Shown: piece after piece, positions 33,633-42,244 of the stretch
Layout of the letters: every line of letters begins with the position of its first letter
How positions within the stretch are numbered: position 1 is the stretch's first letter
NCBI RefSeq assembly: GCF_016342705.1
Contig: NZ_JAEINV010000001.1
Span: 434,001-498,000, forward strand
Direction of reading: 5' to 3'
Length of the DNA stretch: 64,000 bases
From: Lutibacter sp.
GTDB lineage: Bacteria; Bacteroidota; Bacteroidia; Flavobacteriales; Flavobacteriaceae
Program-made: the position numbers and the translations under genes
Notes under the pieces: generated by a model
The model's input: the letters and a program-made list of their open reading frames with translations, nothing else
The model's database searches: none
What the model was told of the DNA's origin: nothing

Positions 33633-33932
33633 ATGGCAAAATTTGGAGAATTAATAAGTTCAGATATTCCTGTTTTAATCGATTTTTATGCAGAATGGGA
33701 AGAGGAAAATTCTGAAGACCTACAAGATGTTTTGCGAGATGTAGCTGCTGCATTAGGAGATAAAGCAAAAGTGATTAAAATTGATATTGATAAAAATGAA
33801 ACTTTAGCAAACGCCTTAAGAATTAAAGGAAATCCTACTTTTATAATTTATAAAGATGGGGAAATGAAATGGCGTCAGTCAGGAACTCAAGATGCCAATA
33901 CTTTAATTAATTTAGTGCAACAATACGTTTAA
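33633..33932 (+). CDS. Thioredoxin-fold protein lacking the redox CxxC
   Basis: The 99-residue protein is a complete small thioredoxin fold: strand PVLIDFYAEW, helix, strand KVIKIDIDKN, the cis-proline segment KGNPTFIIYKDG and a final helix INLVQQY. At the place of WCGPC the sequence is WEEENSED, with no cysteine anywhere in the protein. The fold is conserved but the disulphide chemistry is not possible, so it probably works as a binding or chaperone-like module. I recall similar Glu-rich versions in other flavobacteria. It is convergent with the polysaccharide deacetylase gene, with a 5-base gap. Confidence 0.85.
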   Translation: MAKFGELISSDIPVLIDFYAEWEEENSEDLQDVLRDVAAALGDKAKVIKIDIDKNETLANALRIKGNPTFIIYKDGEMKWRQSGTQDANTLINLVQQYV

Positions 33933-33937
33933 TTTAA

Positions 33938-34567
33938 TTACGCTGTAATCTTTTCAAATCTGTAATTTTTAGCAGTATAATAATCTAGAATTAGAGGCAA
34001 TACGTATTGTAACTTTTTAGTTGCTTTTACGCTGTCATGAAAAATTAACACACTGCCATTTTCTGTGTTTTTAATTACATTTTCTAAACATTTTTTATTG
34101 GTAATTGAGTTGTCAAAATCAGCACTTAAAACATCCCACATTATTATTTTATACCCTAGTTTTCTTAATTTAAAACTCTGAGCTAAAGTTAATTTACCAT
34201 AGGGAGGTCTAAATAATTTAGTGGCAGGTTTTATAGTTGTTTCCGCTTTTAAAATATTATCAATATATAAATTAAAACTTGTTTTTCGGCCATTTAAATG
34301 GTTGTGCGTATGGTTTCCTATGGAATGACCGTCATCAATTATTTTTTTAAATATTTCCGGATTTGCAACTACATTTTTACCAATACAAAAAAAAGTAGCT
34401 TTTGCTTGGTATTTTTTTAATTCTTGAAGGGTCCACTCTGTAATTTCTGGAGTAGGACCATCATCAAAAGTTAAATAAATTACTTTTTCTTTTTTTGAAA
34501 AACTCCATACCCAATTATTAAAAATTAGTTTCAGTAAGTACGGAGTTTTTACAAAATATTTTTTCAT
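33938..34567 (-). CDS. Polysaccharide deacetylase (NodB-like)
   Basis: The 209-residue protein has the NodB domain: YLTFDDGPTPE (metal-binding Asp), HSIGNHTHNH (the two metal histidines), RPPYGK and LIFHDS near the end. Members remove acetyl or other groups from N-acetylglucosamine-containing polymers or peptidoglycan. There is no clear signal peptide; the start MKKYFVKTPYLLKLIFNNW is weakly hydrophobic and may anchor it. Its start overlaps the DUF2723 gene stop as TAATG, so the two are translationally coupled and may work together on cell-surface glycans. Confidence 0.93.
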   Translation of the reverse strand: MKKYFVKTPYLLKLIFNNWVWSFSKKEKVIYLTFDDGPTPEITEWTLQELKKYQAKATFFCIGKNVVANPEIFKKIIDDGHSIGNHTHNHLNGRKTSFNLYIDNILKAETTIKPATKLFRPPYGKLTLAQSFKLRKLGYKIIMWDVLSADFDNSITNKKCLENVIKNTENGSVLIFHDSVKATKKLQYVLPLILDYYTAKNYRFEKITA

Positions 34568-37500
34568 TATTCTTTTTCAATTAAAAAGTCAAAAAGCTTT
34601 AAATACGTTACGTATTCGTCTCTTAATGCAGTTGCATAGTCTTCATCATCAAACTGAATTGCAGTTTTTACAATTTGGTCGTACATTAATAAACTTCTTT
34701 CAATTTCATTGAACATACTTTCAACATTTGTTTCGTCATATTGACTGTAGTACGTTAAATTTTCTTGTAGCACAGTTTTTAATTCTGATGCTAATTTTCT
34801 GGCTTTTTCTTTTTTATTTAGTGTATAATAAATATCTAAATAAGAAATTAGCATACTATAATGACCAAATTTGTTTACGGGCATTTTTTCTAAAGAAATA
34901 TCTGCAATCTCTTCGGCTTTGTCCAGTTTATTTTCATTAATTAACGCTTTTGCCAAACGTTCCATGTTATTTCTGTAGGTTACTGAATTTTTACGTGTTT
35001 CAGGATCTAAATAAATGTTATCATCGGTAATATTTCTCCAATCCCAATTTTTAACATTTTTATACATCTTATCTGTATTTATTCTACCCATTTCAAAGAA
35101 ATTACCTTCATCAGGTGTTAAAATTGGAACCAATTTATAGGTCATCCCGTCTAATTGTAAATAGTCTTTCAGCCAAATATATTCTTCATCAGCTTGCGCT
35201 CCTCCAGTAAAATAGATTGGTTTTTCCCAATTGTTATTGGCTAAAATATCTAACATTAAAATTCTGTTTTTTGATAGTGCTCCTTTAAATTGAATATCAA
35301 TATAAGGAACAATTAAATGCGCGTCTTCTGGAGCAACAAGCCCGGTTTTAAGTACATTTTCTATATTAACAGGAATTCTAATTTTATTTGTAGGCAAAAC
35401 TTTTTCTGGAATTCCATCTTCATCAAGGTCATATTCAGTAATCTTTTGATCACTCTCAATCCATTTCATAAAATAATCAATAGTTACTGTTGAGTCTTTT
35501 AATTGCGGGAATATTTCTTCAAAATAATAAGCGACGTCTAAAGTTCCCCATTTGTATTTATCGTGTGTTAATTGCGATGGAATTGGGTCTGCTTTATAGG
35601 TTTTTCGCTTCATTTGGTCTATATACCAATCGGTTTGAAATAAGCTAGTGTTTATAAGCTTAATATCAGTTCTATAGTTTTCAACCTCTTGCATGTACCA
35701 AAGTGGAAATGTGTCGTTATCACCAATAGTAAATAAAATAGCATTTTCATCGCAAGAATCTAAATATGCTTTTGCGTTTAAATGTGATGTATACCTGTTA
35801 GATCTGTCGTGGTCATCCCAGTTTTCAGAAGCCATTATGGTTGGAACTGCTAAAAGAGCCACAACTGATACTGCTATGGCAACCGTATTTTTATTGGCAT
35901 ATTTTTTTAAATATTCATACAATGCTAATACTCCAAAGCCAACCCAAATTGCAAAAATATAAAAGGAGCCAACAACGGCATAATCTCTTTCACGAGGCTC
36001 AAAAGGTTTAGGGTTGGTGTAAAAAATAATAGCCAAGCCTGTAAAAGCAAAAAATAGGAGTAGCGTATAAAAATTATTTTTATCTTTTTTAAGTTGATAA
36101 AATACACCAATAAGTCCTAAAATTAGCGGGAAAAAATAATAGGTGTTTCGTCCTTTATTATTCTTTACATCTGATGGTAAATTGGTTTGAGGCCCTAATC
36201 GCCATTCATCAATAAATTTAATACCACTTAACCAATTTCCATTTTGTAAATCTAATTGCCCTTGTTCATCATTTTGTCTTCCAACAAAATTCCACATAAA
36301 ATAGCGGCCATACATATACCCAAATTGAAAATCAATCATATATTTAATGTTTTCAATAAATGTAGGTCGTCTTTTACTACTTTGTGGAATGCCTGCAATA
36401 GCCTTGTAGTTTTTAATAACAGAGGCATCTGTACTTACCATACGAGGCATAAAACCTTTGTGCTTACTGCTCCAGTTTGGTAAAGCATCTTTATAATTGT
36501 TTACAATTACATATTGACCCAATTTTTCATCCTTTTCATATTTAGGCTTGTCATCTCTGGTTGGATTGCTTTTATCTGCTTCTCTATCATATACCAAAGA
36601 ATAATATGTGTCATAAAAAACATTAGCGTCTCCATATTGCTCTCTATCATAATATGCTAATAGTTCTCTTGCGCTTGAAGGGTTATTTTCATTAATAGTA
36701 GTATTTGCATTTGCTCTAATAGGTAACATCATCCATGATGAGAAACCAATCATAATAAATAATACGGAAAGAATTAAAGTGTTAGCTCCAATTAAGTTTT
36801 TTTTGTGAGTATAATTAATTCCTACATAAAATAAAATGACCACAATAATACTGGCAATAATACTACCAGAGTTAAAAGGTAATCCTATAGAATTTACAAA
36901 AAACAGCTCTAAAGCACTAAAATATTTTAAAGTATAGGGAAAGAGTAATTTAAAAACAAAGAATAGAACGAATATTGAAACTACGTTAGCAATTATAAAT
37001 TGTTTGAAATTAATGATGTCATATTTTTTAAAAATATATAAAAATACAATAGATGGAATTACTAATAATGATAATATATGAACACCAAAAGATAAACCAA
37101 CAACAAAACTTATTAATAATAACCATTTATTTCCTTGTGGCTTGTCCATTTCAGATTCCCAGCGCAAGCCAAGCCAAAATAATAGGGCCATTAAAAAAGA
37201 AGACATAGCATAAACTTCCCCTTCAACTGCACTAAACCAAAAACTATCTGAAAAAGTATAGGTTAAAGCACCAACCATTCCACTTCCTAAAATAGCAATT
37301 GAAGTGGAACTACTTAATTCATTGGCATTTTTCACCATTTTTTTAGCTAAACCTGTAATAGTCCAAAACATAAACAAAATAGTAAAAGCACTTGCTAAGG
37401 CAGACATAAAGTTCACCATTTTAGCAATTTCAGTAACATCTGTGCTAAACAGTGCAAAAAATGCTCCTAACATTTGAAAAAGAGGAGCTCCCGGCGGATG

Positions 37501-37653
37501 CCCAACTTCTAATTTTACGGCAGTTGAAATATACTCACCGCAATCCCAATAGCTTACAGTTGGCTCTAAAGTTAAAGCATACGTTAAAAGGGCAATTGAA
37601 AAGGTTAACCAACCAATACTATTATTCCATTTTGTGAAATTGAAGGACTTCAT
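34567..37653 (-). CDS. DUF2723 multi-pass membrane protein (glycosyltransferase-like)
   Basis: The 1028-residue protein has about 12-14 hydrophobic helices in its first 620 residues and a long soluble C-terminal region (about 640-1028). The start WLTFSIALLTYALTLEPTVSYWDCGEYI is characteristic of DUF2723, the family that includes TMEM260-like protein O-mannosyltransferases; the conserved acidic WDCGE near residue 37 and VEVGHPPGAPLFQML match that fold. Such proteins are thought to transfer sugars from lipid-linked donors to proteins or glycans. It is followed, with TAATG overlap, by the polysaccharide deacetylase gene. Acceptor unknown. Confidence 0.87.
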   Translation of the reverse strand: MKSFNFTKWNNSIGWLTFSIALLTYALTLEPTVSYWDCGEYISTAVKLEVGHPPGAPLFQMLGAFFALFSTDVTEIAKMVNFMSALASAFTILFMFWTITGLAKKMVKNANELSSSTSIAILGSGMVGALTYTFSDSFWFSAVEGEVYAMSSFLMALLFWLGLRWESEMDKPQGNKWLLLISFVVGLSFGVHILSLLVIPSIVFLYIFKKYDIINFKQFIIANVVSIFVLFFVFKLLFPYTLKYFSALELFFVNSIGLPFNSGSIIASIIVVILFYVGINYTHKKNLIGANTLILSVLFIMIGFSSWMMLPIRANANTTINENNPSSARELLAYYDREQYGDANVFYDTYYSLVYDREADKSNPTRDDKPKYEKDEKLGQYVIVNNYKDALPNWSSKHKGFMPRMVSTDASVIKNYKAIAGIPQSSKRRPTFIENIKYMIDFQFGYMYGRYFMWNFVGRQNDEQGQLDLQNGNWLSGIKFIDEWRLGPQTNLPSDVKNNKGRNTYYFFPLILGLIGVFYQLKKDKNNFYTLLLFFAFTGLAIIFYTNPKPFEPRERDYAVVGSFYIFAIWVGFGVLALYEYLKKYANKNTVAIAVSVVALLAVPTIMASENWDDHDRSNRYTSHLNAKAYLDSCDENAILFTIGDNDTFPLWYMQEVENYRTDIKLINTSLFQTDWYIDQMKRKTYKADPIPSQLTHDKYKWGTLDVAYYFEEIFPQLKDSTVTIDYFMKWIESDQKITEYDLDEDGIPEKVLPTNKIRIPVNIENVLKTGLVAPEDAHLIVPYIDIQFKGALSKNRILMLDILANNNWEKPIYFTGGAQADEEYIWLKDYLQLDGMTYKLVPILTPDEGNFFEMGRINTDKMYKNVKNWDWRNITDDNIYLDPETRKNSVTYRNNMERLAKALINENKLDKAEEIADISLEKMPVNKFGHYSMLISYLDIYYTLNKKEKARKLASELKTVLQENLTYYSQYDETNVESMFNEIERSLLMYDQIVKTAIQFDDEDYATALRDEYVTYLKLFDFLIEKE

Positions 37654-37783
37654 ATAAAATTTTTTAATCGTGGCGAAATTAATAAAATTAAACTTAAATA
37701 TTGACTCTTAGAACGGTAAGAAGCGTTAATAAAGTATTAAAGATGGTTTATTGATAAAAAAAATAAAAAAATAGTTAAAAATA

Positions 37784-37814
37784 TTTGTTGATTTAAAACT
37801 TTACCTTAAATTTG
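37784..37814 (+). promoter_or_regulatory. Promoter of tRNA-Gln
   Basis: TTTG (37784-37787) and TAAATTTG (37807-37814) are 19 bases apart, a good match to the Bacteroidota -33/-7 consensus; GCAC follows. The tRNA begins 12 bases after the -7 element. Confidence 0.75.
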
Positions 37815-37825
37815 CACCCGCAAAA

Positions 37826-37896
37826 TGATCCATGGTGTAATGGTAGCACTCCGGTTTTTGGTATCGTCAGTCAAGGTTCGAGTCCTTGTGGATCAA
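37826..37896 (+). tRNA. tRNA-Gln (anticodon TTG)
   Basis: The acceptor stem TGATCCA (37826-37832) pairs with TGGATCA (37889-37895). The D-arm GGTGTAATGGTAGCAC, the anticodon loop TTTTGGT with TTG at 37858-37860, and the T-arm CAAGG TTCGAGT CCTTG are all recognisable. The anticodon stem CCGGT/ATCGT is imperfect at its outer pair (C with T). CCA is not encoded. It has its own promoter and terminator. Confidence 0.95.
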
Positions 37897-37897
37897 C

Positions 37898-37930
37898 AAA
37901 AAAGCTTCAATTTATATTGAAGCTTTTTTT
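37898..37930 (+). terminator. Rho-independent terminator after tRNA-Gln
   Basis: AAGCTTCAA (37902-37910) pairs with TTGAAGCTT (37917-37925), followed by a T-run. Confidence 0.93.
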
Positions 37931-37980
37931 GTTTTCATAGTTTCTGTTGTAAATTCATAATCTTATAGAACTTTTTAAAT

Positions 37981-37988
37981 TATATTTG
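37981..37988 (+). promoter_or_regulatory. Candidate -7 element immediately before rsgA
   Basis: TATATTTG fits TAnnTTTG and ends 5 bases before the rsgA ATG at 37994, which predicts a transcript with little or no leader. No -33 TTTG is seen at normal spacing. Confidence 0.45.
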
Positions 37989-37993
37989 TGCTA

Positions 37994-38932
37994 ATGGAAG
38001 GAATTGTAACAAAATCTACTGGCAGCTGGTACACCGTTTACACAAAAACAGGTGAAAAAATGGAATGCAGGCTAAAAGGAAAATTCAGAATGAAAGGAAT
38101 AAAAAGCACAAATCCAGTGACCGTTGGAGATCGTGTACGTTTTGAATTAGAAGACTCTAAAATTACAGGTGTTATAAATGAAATTTTTGAAAGAAAAAAT
38201 TATATCATTCGTAAATCAGTGAATCTTTCAAAACAAACACACATTATTGCCTCAAACATAGATATTGCCTTTTTATTGGTTACAATAGATAGTCCACCAA
38301 CCTTTGCGGGTTTTATAGATCGTTTTTTAGCAACTGCTGAAGCATATAATATTCCTGCTGTATTGCTTTTTAATAAGCTAGATTCCTACGATGATGATCA
38401 GTTGGATAAATTGGCAACATTTGATGCTATTTATACTGAAATTGGGTATAAATGTATTGCGATTTCTGCCACAAAAAAAATTGGTATTGATGAGGTAAAG
38501 GAATTAATGCAAGGAAAAACAACGATGTTTTCAGGGCATTCAGGCGTTGGAAAATCTACGTTAGTGAATGCCGTTGAGCCTTCTTTAAATTTAAAAACTG
38601 CTGAAATTTCTAAACAACACAAACAAGGGCAGCACACTACAACTTTTGCTGAAATGTTTGAACTTAGTTTTGGAGGTTTTATAATTGATACTCCAGGAAT
38701 TAAAGGTTTTGGTGTGGTAGATTTTCAACCAGAACAAATTACAGATTATTTTCCTGAGTTTTTTAAACTAAAATCTAAATGTAAATTCAATAATTGTTTA
38801 CATATCAACGAACCAAAATGCGCCATAAAAGATGCTGTGGAAAGTGGCGATATTGCTGCTTCTCGCTACAATAGTTATGTGCAAATGGTGGAAGGTGATG
38901 AAGAGCATTATAGAACAGATATTTATAGTTAA
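37994..38932 (+). CDS. rsgA: Ribosome small subunit-dependent GTPase A
   Basis: RsgA is a late assembly GTPase of the 30S subunit. It has an N-terminal OB fold (about 1-65), a circularly permuted GTPase domain with NKLD (LLFNKLDSY) before the P-loop (FSGHSGVGKSTLVN) and DTPGIKG after it, and a C-terminal zinc-finger region (CKFNNCLHINEPKC). The frame is also open from a GTG at 37988, but the ATG at 37994 gives the usual start MEGIVTKSTGSWY and 312 residues. The next gene, dtd, begins 5 bases after its stop, so they are co-transcribed. Confidence 0.95.
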   Translation: MEGIVTKSTGSWYTVYTKTGEKMECRLKGKFRMKGIKSTNPVTVGDRVRFELEDSKITGVINEIFERKNYIIRKSVNLSKQTHIIASNIDIAFLLVTIDSPPTFAGFIDRFLATAEAYNIPAVLLFNKLDSYDDDQLDKLATFDAIYTEIGYKCIAISATKKIGIDEVKELMQGKTTMFSGHSGVGKSTLVNAVEPSLNLKTAEISKQHKQGQHTTTFAEMFELSFGGFIIDTPGIKGFGVVDFQPEQITDYFPEFFKLKSKCKFNNCLHINEPKCAIKDAVESGDIAASRYNSYVQMVEGDEEHYRTDIYS

Positions 38933-38937
38933 TTTTT

Positions 38938-39390
38938 ATGAAAACCGTTATTCAAAGAGTATCATCAGCTTCCGTTACAATTAACGAAAAAATGGTGAGT
39001 GAAATTAATACGGGTCTGTTAATTTTAGTGGGAATTGAACATGAAGATTCCCAAGAAGATATTGATTGGCTCACTAAAAAAATTGTAAATCTGCGTATTT
39101 TTAATGATGAAAACGATGTGATGAATACATCTCTCATAGACATCAATGGTGATGCCATTGTGGTAAGTCAATTTACATTACACGCAAGCACAAAAAAAGG
39201 AAACAGACCATCATATATTAAAGCTGCAAAGCCAGAAATTGCTATTCCATTATACGAAAAATTTGTTATATCCTTAGAGCAACAACTGAATAAAAAAGTT
39301 GGAACAGGTGTATTTGGTGCGGACATGAAAGTTTCTCTACTCAACGACGGACCCGTAACTATTATAATTGATTCTAAATTACGGGAGTAA
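38938..39390 (+). CDS. dtd: D-aminoacyl-tRNA deacylase
   Basis: Dtd removes D-amino acids (and glycine mischarged on tRNA-Ala) from tRNAs. The 150-residue protein has the hallmark VVSQFTLHA with the family SQFTL and NDGPVTIII near the C-terminus, carrying the cross-dimer Gly-cis-Pro motif. The start MKTVIQRVSSASVTI is typical. It follows rsgA by 5 bases; both act around the ribosome or tRNA quality control, and co-transcription is likely. Confidence 0.96.
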   Translation: MKTVIQRVSSASVTINEKMVSEINTGLLILVGIEHEDSQEDIDWLTKKIVNLRIFNDENDVMNTSLIDINGDAIVVSQFTLHASTKKGNRPSYIKAAKPEIAIPLYEKFVISLEQQLNKKVGTGVFGADMKVSLLNDGPVTIIIDSKLRE

Positions 39391-39430
39391 TTAAGCTGAA
39401 ATCAATCTGTTAAACAGTTAAAAAATTATT

Positions 39431-39457
39431 AAAACCTATAAAATTTTATTGGTTTTT
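39431..39457. terminator. Hairpin after dtd, probable terminator
   Basis: AAAACC (39431-39436) and GGTTTT (39451-39456) pair, with inner ATAAAA/TTTTAT pairing, making an almost symmetrical AT-rich hairpin followed by T residues. It is weaker than others in the window. Confidence 0.55.
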
Positions 39458-39509
39458 ATAAAATTAACTTATTATTGTAATTAATACTAAATTAATTAAA
39501 AACTAAAAA

Positions 39510-40151
39510 ATGAAAAAAATTTTAATTTTTGCACTTATGGTGAGTGTAACTTTTATTTCTTGTAAAAACGAAAAAGGAAAAGAACCAACAGAACCTGTTT
39601 CTACTAATAAAGTTGAAACTGTTGTAGATGGAACTTATACTGCAAATACAGAAAGTTCAATTTTAAACTGAAAAGGATTTAAACCAACTGGAACTCATAA
39701 CGGTACAGTTACTATTAAAGAAGGAAACTTAATAGTTGCAAACGGTAAATTAACAGCAGGTAATTTTACTTTTGATATGAATTCCATTGTAGTATTGGAT
39801 ATTCCAGCGGATGATGAATACAATGCAAAATTAGTAGGTCATTTAAAAAATGGTGACTTTTTTGATGTAGAAAACAATCCAACAGCTACCTTTCAAATTA
39901 AGGAGGTTGTAAATGGAGACACTACTTTAGTGAAAGGCGATTTAACTATAAAAGGAATAACAAAAACTATAGAATTCCTAGTAACTTTAGTACAAACGGA
40001 AACAGGAATTGAACTTATAGGAGACGCTTTTAAAATTGATAGAACTGAATATAATATTCAGTATAAATCTCAAAAGTTTTTTGATGATTTAAAAGATAAA
40101 TTTATTGACGATGCCTTTGAAATTTCATTTAAAGTAAGTGCAACTAAGTAG
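39510..40151 (+). pseudogene. YceI-family lipoprotein, interrupted by an in-frame TGA
   Basis: From the ATG at 39510 the frame encodes a lipoprotein signal peptide (MKKILIFALMVSVTFISC, lipobox FISC) and then a YceI domain that continues to the stop at 40149-40151. One in-frame TGA lies at 39669-39671 (codon 54), in the segment SSILN-stop-KGFKPTGTHNG, where family members have Trp (TGG). One base change explains it. The rest of the frame is intact over 213 codons, including GNFTFDM, NGDFFDVENNPTATFQI and KGDLTIKGITKTIEF. YceI proteins are periplasmic lipocalin-like binders of isoprenoids. It may be a fresh nonsense mutation, a sequence error or translational read-through. Confidence 0.82.
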
Positions 40152-40168
40152 TTGTTTCAAATAATATT

Positions 40169-40306
40169 AAAAAGGCTGTTCTAAAAATCTAGGAAGTCGT
40201 CTTGCTGAACTTGATTCAGCATCTCATTGTACTGATATAAAATCTTGATGAGAACCTGAAATAAATTCAGGTTGACGGAAATTTAGTTTCTAAAACAGCC
40301 TTTTTT
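40169..40306. repeat. REP-like palindromic element inside a terminator hairpin
   Basis: Outer arms AAAAAGGCTGTT (40169-40180) and AACAGCC plus T6 (40294-40306) form a terminator-like stem. Between them, 40198-40277 is an imperfect palindrome starting CGTC and ending GACG. Its left arm is itself a hairpin GCTGAA-CTTGA-TTCAGC and its right arm is CCTGAA-ATAAA-TTCAGG. The left arm recurs at 47819-47847 with one mismatch in 29 bases. It separates the convergent YceI and Lrp genes. Confidence 0.8.
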
Positions 40307-40773
40307 CATGAAATAACATTTAAGGTGGAATGATCTTTTACAGCACTCATTACAAAATTACTCTGCACATTTGCCACAGATTCTAACACAGAAAGCTTAT
40401 TCTTCAAAAAAAGTTGATACGATTTTATATTTGGTGTTATAATTTTTAATAAATAATCAAAATTTCCTGCCACGTGGTAACATCCCAAAACTTCGGGCAT
40501 TTTATTAACCGCATTTTCAAATTGTGTAATTAATGTTTTAGAATGCACTTGCAATGTAACTTGACAAAAAACGGTTAATTCAAGACCTAATTTTTGTTTA
40601 TCTAGTTCGGCAATATATCTTTTTATAATTCCTTTTTTTTCAAGTCTTTTAATTCTATCATACGTTGGTGTTGCTGTAAGTCCAACTTTTAATGCAATTT
40701 CTTTAATATTTATTTTAGAATTTTCTTGAAGCAACATTAAAATCTGTTGGTCAATAGGGTCAATAGCAGTCAT
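40306..40773 (-). CDS. Lrp/AsnC-family transcriptional regulator
   Basis: The 155-residue protein has the Lrp pattern: helix-turn-helix IDQQILMLLQENSKINIKEIA and VGLTATPTYDRIKRLEKKG, then a RAM domain with PEVLGCYHVAGNFDYLLKI. It is divergent from the PLP-dependent enzyme gene with 154 bases between starts, which suggests that it controls that enzyme and senses an amino acid such as methionine or another sulphur amino acid. It differs from the Lrp gene at 5769, so the window holds two paralogues. Confidence 0.92.
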   Translation of the reverse strand: MTAIDPIDQQILMLLQENSKINIKEIALKVGLTATPTYDRIKRLEKKGIIKRYIAELDKQKLGLELTVFCQVTLQVHSKTLITQFENAVNKMPEVLGCYHVAGNFDYLLKIITPNIKSYQLFLKNKLSVLESVANVQSNFVMSAVKDHSTLNVIS

Positions 40774-40927
40774 ACTAAAATTTTTTGCTAAAAATAAAAA
40801 AATAAACGAAACAAAACAGTAATAAAAACTATTAATGAAAATTAAATAAGATAAAATAACTGTTTTATAAATATTTACACATTAAATGAATGGATATTTA
40901 GTAGTTTTATAACAAAAATTAAACATT

Positions 40928-42130
40928 ATGAGTAATAAGCCAGCAAACAATATTCAAGATTTACAATATTTTGGTGAATTTGGAGGTGTAAACCCTTCAA
41001 TATCAGATTCTGCGACCTACACTTTTTTACATGCAAAAACAATGTTAGATACATTTGAAGGTCATGCGGAAGGTTGTTATTTATATTCTCGCCATACAAG
41101 TCCGAGTAATTTATACTTAAGCAAAGCTTTGGCAGCAATGGAATGCACAGAAACAGCAAATGTAGCTGCATCTGGAATGGGAGCAATTACATCGGTATTA
41201 TTACAAGTTTGTGGTGCTGGAGATCATATTGTTTCGGCAAGAACAATTTATGGAGGAACCTATGCTTTTTTGAAGAACTTTGCTCCAAAATTAAATATAT
41301 CTACTTCGTTTGTTGATATTACTTCATTAGAAAAAGTGGAGGCAGCAATAACTCCTTCAACAAAAATGATTTATTGCGAAGCCATTAGTAATCCATTATT
41401 AGAAATTGCTAATTTACCGGAATTATCTAAAATTGCTAAAAAGCATAATATATTATTAGTGGTTGATAATACGTTTTCTCCATTGTTAATTTCTCCTCAA
41501 AAATTAGGAACAGATGTTACTATTCACAGTTTAACTAAATTTATAAACGGAACAAATGATACTGTTGGAGGCGTAGTTTGTGGAACGCAAAAATTTATTG
41601 ATAGTTTAAGAAGTGTAAACGATGGAGCTGCCATGTTGTTAGGGCCAGTTATGGATAGTTTACGGGCTTCAAGTATTCTAAAAAACTTAAGGACGTTGCA
41701 TATTAGAATGAAAAAGCACAGCGAAAACGCACAATATTTAGCTGAAAAATTTGAATTGGATGGATTGAAAGTTGTATATCCAGGTTTAAAAAGTCATAAA
41801 GATCACGAATTGTTTAAAAGCATGTATAATGAAGAATATGGTTTTGGCGGAATGATGACTATTGATGTTGGAAATTTGGACAAAGCAAATGAATTAATGG
41901 AGTTAATGCAGCATGAAAATTTAGGCTATTTAGCTGTAAGTCTTGGGTTTTACAAAACTTTATTCAGTGCTCCAGGCACAAGTACTTCATCAGAAATTCC
42001 TTTAGAAGAACAAAAACAAATGGGTTTATCTAATGGAATTATAAGATTTTCAATTGGATTAGATAATGATATTGAAAGGACATATAGAGCAATGAGACGC
42101 TGCATGACAAAAGTGGGCGTTTTAAAATAG
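40928..42130 (+). CDS. Cys/Met-metabolism PLP-dependent enzyme (methionine gamma-lyase-like)
   Basis: The 400-residue protein belongs to the trans-sulfuration family of fold type I PLP enzymes. Lys204 in HSLTKFINGTND is the PLP lysine, and the ASGMGAITSVLLQVC and CEAISNPLLEI segments match. Methionine gamma-lyase, which yields methanethiol, 2-oxobutyrate and ammonia, is the nearest name, but the active-site Cys typical of it (YGCT) is Gly here (IYGGTY, Gly110), as in cystathionine gamma-synthase or lyase. The exact reaction is therefore open. A divergent Lrp regulator lies upstream and an Na+/H+ antiporter downstream. Confidence 0.85.
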   Translation: MSNKPANNIQDLQYFGEFGGVNPSISDSATYTFLHAKTMLDTFEGHAEGCYLYSRHTSPSNLYLSKALAAMECTETANVAASGMGAITSVLLQVCGAGDHIVSARTIYGGTYAFLKNFAPKLNISTSFVDITSLEKVEAAITPSTKMIYCEAISNPLLEIANLPELSKIAKKHNILLVVDNTFSPLLISPQKLGTDVTIHSLTKFINGTNDTVGGVVCGTQKFIDSLRSVNDGAAMLLGPVMDSLRASSILKNLRTLHIRMKKHSENAQYLAEKFELDGLKVVYPGLKSHKDHELFKSMYNEEYGFGGMMTIDVGNLDKANELMELMQHENLGYLAVSLGFYKTLFSAPGTSTSSEIPLEEQKQMGLSNGIIRFSIGLDNDIERTYRAMRRCMTKVGVLK

Positions 42131-42159
42131 TACCGTTTTATTTTATTGATTTTTATTAT

Positions 42160-42190
42160 AAAACCTCACTCAATTCTAGAGTGGGGTTTT
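42160..42190 (+). terminator. Rho-independent terminator after the PLP enzyme gene
   Basis: AAAACCTCACTC (42160-42171) pairs with GAGTGGGGTTTT (42179-42190), with one T-G wobble and a 7-base loop. Confidence 0.88.
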
Positions 42191-42244
42191 CTATTTGCAC
42201 AAACTTGCATTTTTGCGTATCATTACATTTCCAAAATTTAAAGA

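Noticed and set aside
37826-37896. tRNA-Gln as a damaged pseudogene because of the weak anticodon stem
   Set aside because: Only the outermost pair of the anticodon stem is poor; acceptor, D and T arms are good and the gene has its own promoter and terminator.
39669-39671. Selenocysteine at the YceI TGA
   Set aside because: There is no SECIS-like hairpin just after the codon that I can see, family members have Trp here, and a simple TGG to TGA change is enough.
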